Source: an uncultured Lachnospiraceae bacterium
GTDB lineage: Bacteria > Bacillota > Clostridia > Lachnospirales > Lachnospiraceae
Assembly: GCA_902463835.1 (NCBI GenBank)
Contig: CABQGZ010000015.1
Location: 1 to 17,493, forward strand
Length of the DNA stretch: 17,493 nucleotides
Direction of reading: 5' to 3'
The translations under genes were made by a program, and so were the position numbers. The notes beneath the pieces are model-generated. The model was not told the origin of the DNA and made no database searches. It saw nothing but the letters and a program-made list of their open reading frames with translations. Positions 15,548 to 17,493 of this stretch are shown here, in pieces. The number at the start of each line of letters is the position of its first letter. Positions within the stretch are counted from its first letter, which is position 1.

Positions 15548-17493
15548 ACTTATGATAGTGTACCTCCTGATCCACCCGGGTAAAGGTATTGCCGGATAAA
15601 AGCATACGCTCCGGCTCTCCTCCCACATAGATGCCGCAGCGGCAGTCCTCGCTGTGGTTTAATTCCACTACCGCGTCCGAGATTCCGCCCCCCACCGCAT
15701 CGTCAATGTAGATCAACGTGTTGTCATGCATCACATTGCCCCGGATGGTACAGCACAGATTGATGGGTTCCTCCGTGAGATTTCTCGCGTTGGCGCAGAG
15801 GAAGGAGGAGCCCGGAAGGGCCGGATTGATATACCAGCCGCCCATATGGTAATAATTTCCGTCTGAAAATTCATTATTTACATAGGAATTATACCAATTG
15901 TTGGCTATAGAGCTGTACACCCGCTGGCCAAAGCCCTTGATGCCGCCGCTTCTGGTAATCTTCATGCCATCCACCACCGTATTTCCCTGGGCTGTATAGA
16001 ACTGCAGGGAGCCGCCGTTATCCAGCCGGATATCGGTAAAATACCAGTTTCGGAACATATAATTCACGGTGAAATGAGAGGTTTCATCCGGCTCTGCTTC
16101 AAAGGGCTCCTCAATGGTCACCGTCTGTCCCTCTGCCTTCGTCACCCTCCGGTACTGTCCCGCTCCGGTTCCCGAGAGGATACACAGTACACTTCCCGGC
16201 CTGGCCTTGGCCATATCCACCTCTTCGGGGAAGGTAAAGGTAAGTCCCTGGCGATCCGCCGGGCCATGATAATCGATGCCCGCCGTAATATCCGTAGTAA
16301 AGGCTTCCCTGTTGTTGTCCACCACATCCTGTATCCGCATCCTGGCCATATAGATATTATTTCCACCGCAGCCGCAGGTCCACTCGTGAATCTCACTGTC
16401 CTCAATGATAGCATTCTCAAGCGTTCCAATGGGCATCCAGTCGTCCACCGCCGTGGCTCCGCCAAATACCACATTCTGAATCAGCAGATGATCCATGCTT
16501 CCGCCAAAGTTAAACATTCGGCCCGACCACAGGAACCGACAGTTCTGTATCTTAATGTTGGAGCCGAAGATGGAGAACATATCACTGCGATCCATCATGG
16601 TTTCCTTCAAAACCTCACACCGGCCTATATAATTATACTGCCCGTGCCGCGCGTGCAGATGGCCGCCTGCAAAGGCGTTCACATTGACCCGCACGTTGTC
16701 GATACGCACATTTTCTATGGGTTCCTCCTCCGTTCCCAGACGGAACAGGCCGCCGATGCGGGCCGCGGCAAATTCGATTCCCTCAATGGCAAAGTCGCCC
16801 TCTGTGGTAATCATAGTCTCCGGCAGGGTGGTTGGCATCCAATGCTCCTTTCCGTCTTCCAGCACACGCTTCTCATGCCACTCATCCGTCCAGAAAATCT
16901 GCGTCCGCTGATACCCATCTCCCCTTAAAATAACCCCCTTTGGGATATGGAAGCTGTCCGTCAGACGGTAACGCCCCCGTGGAAAATAAAGGATTCCTCC
17001 CCCCTCCTGCTCCACACGCTTTAATAAGCTTCGAAGAGCTTTTGTACAGTCGCTCATCACATCATTGGTAAATCCATGCTCCCGCACATTGTACACGGTC
17101 TGTCTCCAGGACGCTTCCGGAGAGGAAGCCACGGTAAGGCTTCCGCAGTCACAGGAAGCAAATCCATTGTGATAGACAACCTCATACTTCCCCTCCGCCA
17201 GATTCTCCATGGAAAATCCCACGGAATAATCGTCATACACACACTGTGGCCTCCGACGGATTACCGTTCCATCCTCAGCAATAAATTCTCCATAGGGCTC
17301 CGCCGCCTTTGTGATACGCAGACACTCTCCCTGCAGACGCACCCAACCGTCCCTGGTTGCGATATGCCCTTCATTTCCCTGCATCCAACGCACCTTTGGC
17401 ACATTCAGTGTAACCGTCAGCGCCATCTCCCCGGAAAGCTTCAACGTATAGATCCCCTCCGAAAAATCCTCCGGAATCCGCACCTTAAAGGAC
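15546..17493 (-). CDS. Right-handed beta-helix (pectate-lyase superfamily) protein, 5' end cut by window edge
   Basis: The frame is open to the window edge (codons for SFK precede a GTG at 17483), so that GTG is not a trusted start and the N-terminus is missing. Numbering from the GTG: residues 1-125 are beta-sandwich-like. FTNDVMSDCTKALRSLL (138-154), GGGILYFPRGRYRL (161-174) and IPKGVILRGDG (180-190) mark the start of a pectate-lyase-3-type beta-helix. Many helix coils with N-x-x-F/I patterns continue to the end. An insertion at about 410-475 (SGTGAGQYRRV) is a small beta unit seen in some helix proteins. The family includes polysaccharide lyases, GH28-like hydrolases, epimerases and phage tailspikes; I see no sure catalytic set. 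Whether it is secreted cannot be judged because the start is missing. It ends 170 bp before the esterase gene and may be a separate transcription unit. Confidence 0.82.
   Translation of the reverse strand, partial: SFKVRIPEDFSEGIYTLKLSGEMALTVTLNVPKVRWMQGNEGHIATRDGWVRLQGECLRITKAAEPYGEFIAEDGTVIRRRPQCVYDDYSVGFSMENLAEGKYEVVYHNGFASCDCGSLTVASSPEASWRQTVYNVREHGFTNDVMSDCTKALRSLLKRVEQEGGGILYFPRGRYRLTDSFHIPKGVILRGDGYQRTQIFWTDEWHEKRVLEDGKEHWMPTTLPETMITTEGDFAIEGIEFAAARIGGLFRLGTEEEPIENVRIDNVRVNVNAFAGGHLHARHGQYNYIGRCEVLKETMMDRSDMFSIFGSNIKIQNCRFLWSGRMFNFGGSMDHLLIQNVVFGGATAVDDWMPIGTLENAIIEDSEIHEWTCGCGGNNIYMARMRIQDVVDNNREAFTTDITAGIDYHGPADRQGLTFTFPEEVDMAKARPGSVLCILSGTGAGQYRRVTKAEGQTVTIEEPFEAEPDETSHFTVNYMFRNWYFTDIRLDNGGSLQFYTAQGNTVVDGMKITRSGGIKGFGQRVYSSIANNWYNSYVNNEFSDGNYYHMGGWYINPALPGSSFLCANARNLTEEPINLCCTIRGNVMHDNTLIYIDDAVGGGISDAVVELNHSEDCRCGIYVGGEPERMLLSGNTFTRVDQEVHYHK

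Noticed and set aside
16074..16928. 284-codon plus-strand open frame opposite the beta-helix gene
   Set aside because: Antisense shadow with no recognisable domain.
17483..17485. GTG as the true start of the beta-helix gene
   Set aside because: The frame is open upstream to the window edge, no ribosome site can be seen, and the sequence at this point reads like the middle of a beta-strand domain.
1..17493. CRISPR arrays, tRNA or rRNA genes, insertion sequences, phage attachment sites
   Set aside because: No regularly spaced repeats, no transposase or integrase frames, and no RNA-gene signatures; nearly all of the window is coding on one strand.

Overview
This 17.5 kb window is a dense block of glycan-processing genes, all read from the minus strand, so transcription runs from high to low coordinates. 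Base composition is moderately G+C-rich (roughly mid-50s %, by eye). Gene starts have Gram-positive-type AGGAG/GGAGG ribosome sites. There are no SusC/SusD-type genes, and the proteins resemble those of glycan loci in gut Lachnospiraceae and other Clostridia. An anaerobic gut Firmicute is the most likely source; this is inference from style, not from a marker gene.

Layout in transcription order. A 5'-truncated right-handed beta-helix (pectate-lyase superfamily) protein occupies 17493-15546. A 170-bp non-coding gap (15545-15376) follows, holding a candidate terminator, a 19-bp direct repeat, a candidate promoter, a palindrome next to the -10 box, and a strong RNA hairpin. Then comes one apparent operon: an SGNH carbohydrate esterase (15375-13858), an alpha/beta-hydrolase esterase (13931-13026), a FAD-dependent oxidoreductase (12984-11188), an unassigned six-hairpin glycosidase-like protein (11191-9134), a uroporphyrinogen-decarboxylase-fold protein (9091-8063), a GH127 enzyme (8048-6135), an unassigned alpha-toroid plus beta-sandwich protein (6040-4223), a GH2 enzyme (4145-1281), and a GH94 phosphorylase (1243 to beyond base 1). 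Inside the operon every gap is under 100 bp and some genes overlap. No stretch of 300 bp or more lacks a gene.

How the genes may work together. None of the complete proteins shows a signal peptide or membrane segment, so the set looks cytoplasmic. It probably acts on oligosaccharides brought in by a transporter encoded outside the window. Two esterases would remove acyl groups. GH127, GH2 and the two unassigned enzymes would trim branches, and the beta-helix protein may cut acidic or branched backbone. GH94 would phosphorolyse a beta-linked disaccharide and save ATP. The two enzymes that fit no simple hydrolytic scheme are the FAD oxidoreductase and the UroD-fold protein, the latter related to zinc/corrinoid methyltransferases. 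They suggest the substrate carries a decoration that needs redox or methyl-transfer chemistry, for example an O-methylated or otherwise modified sugar. That chemistry, sitting between four helical-toroid enzymes, is the most likely undescribed biology here. The actual substrate cannot be read from the sequence.
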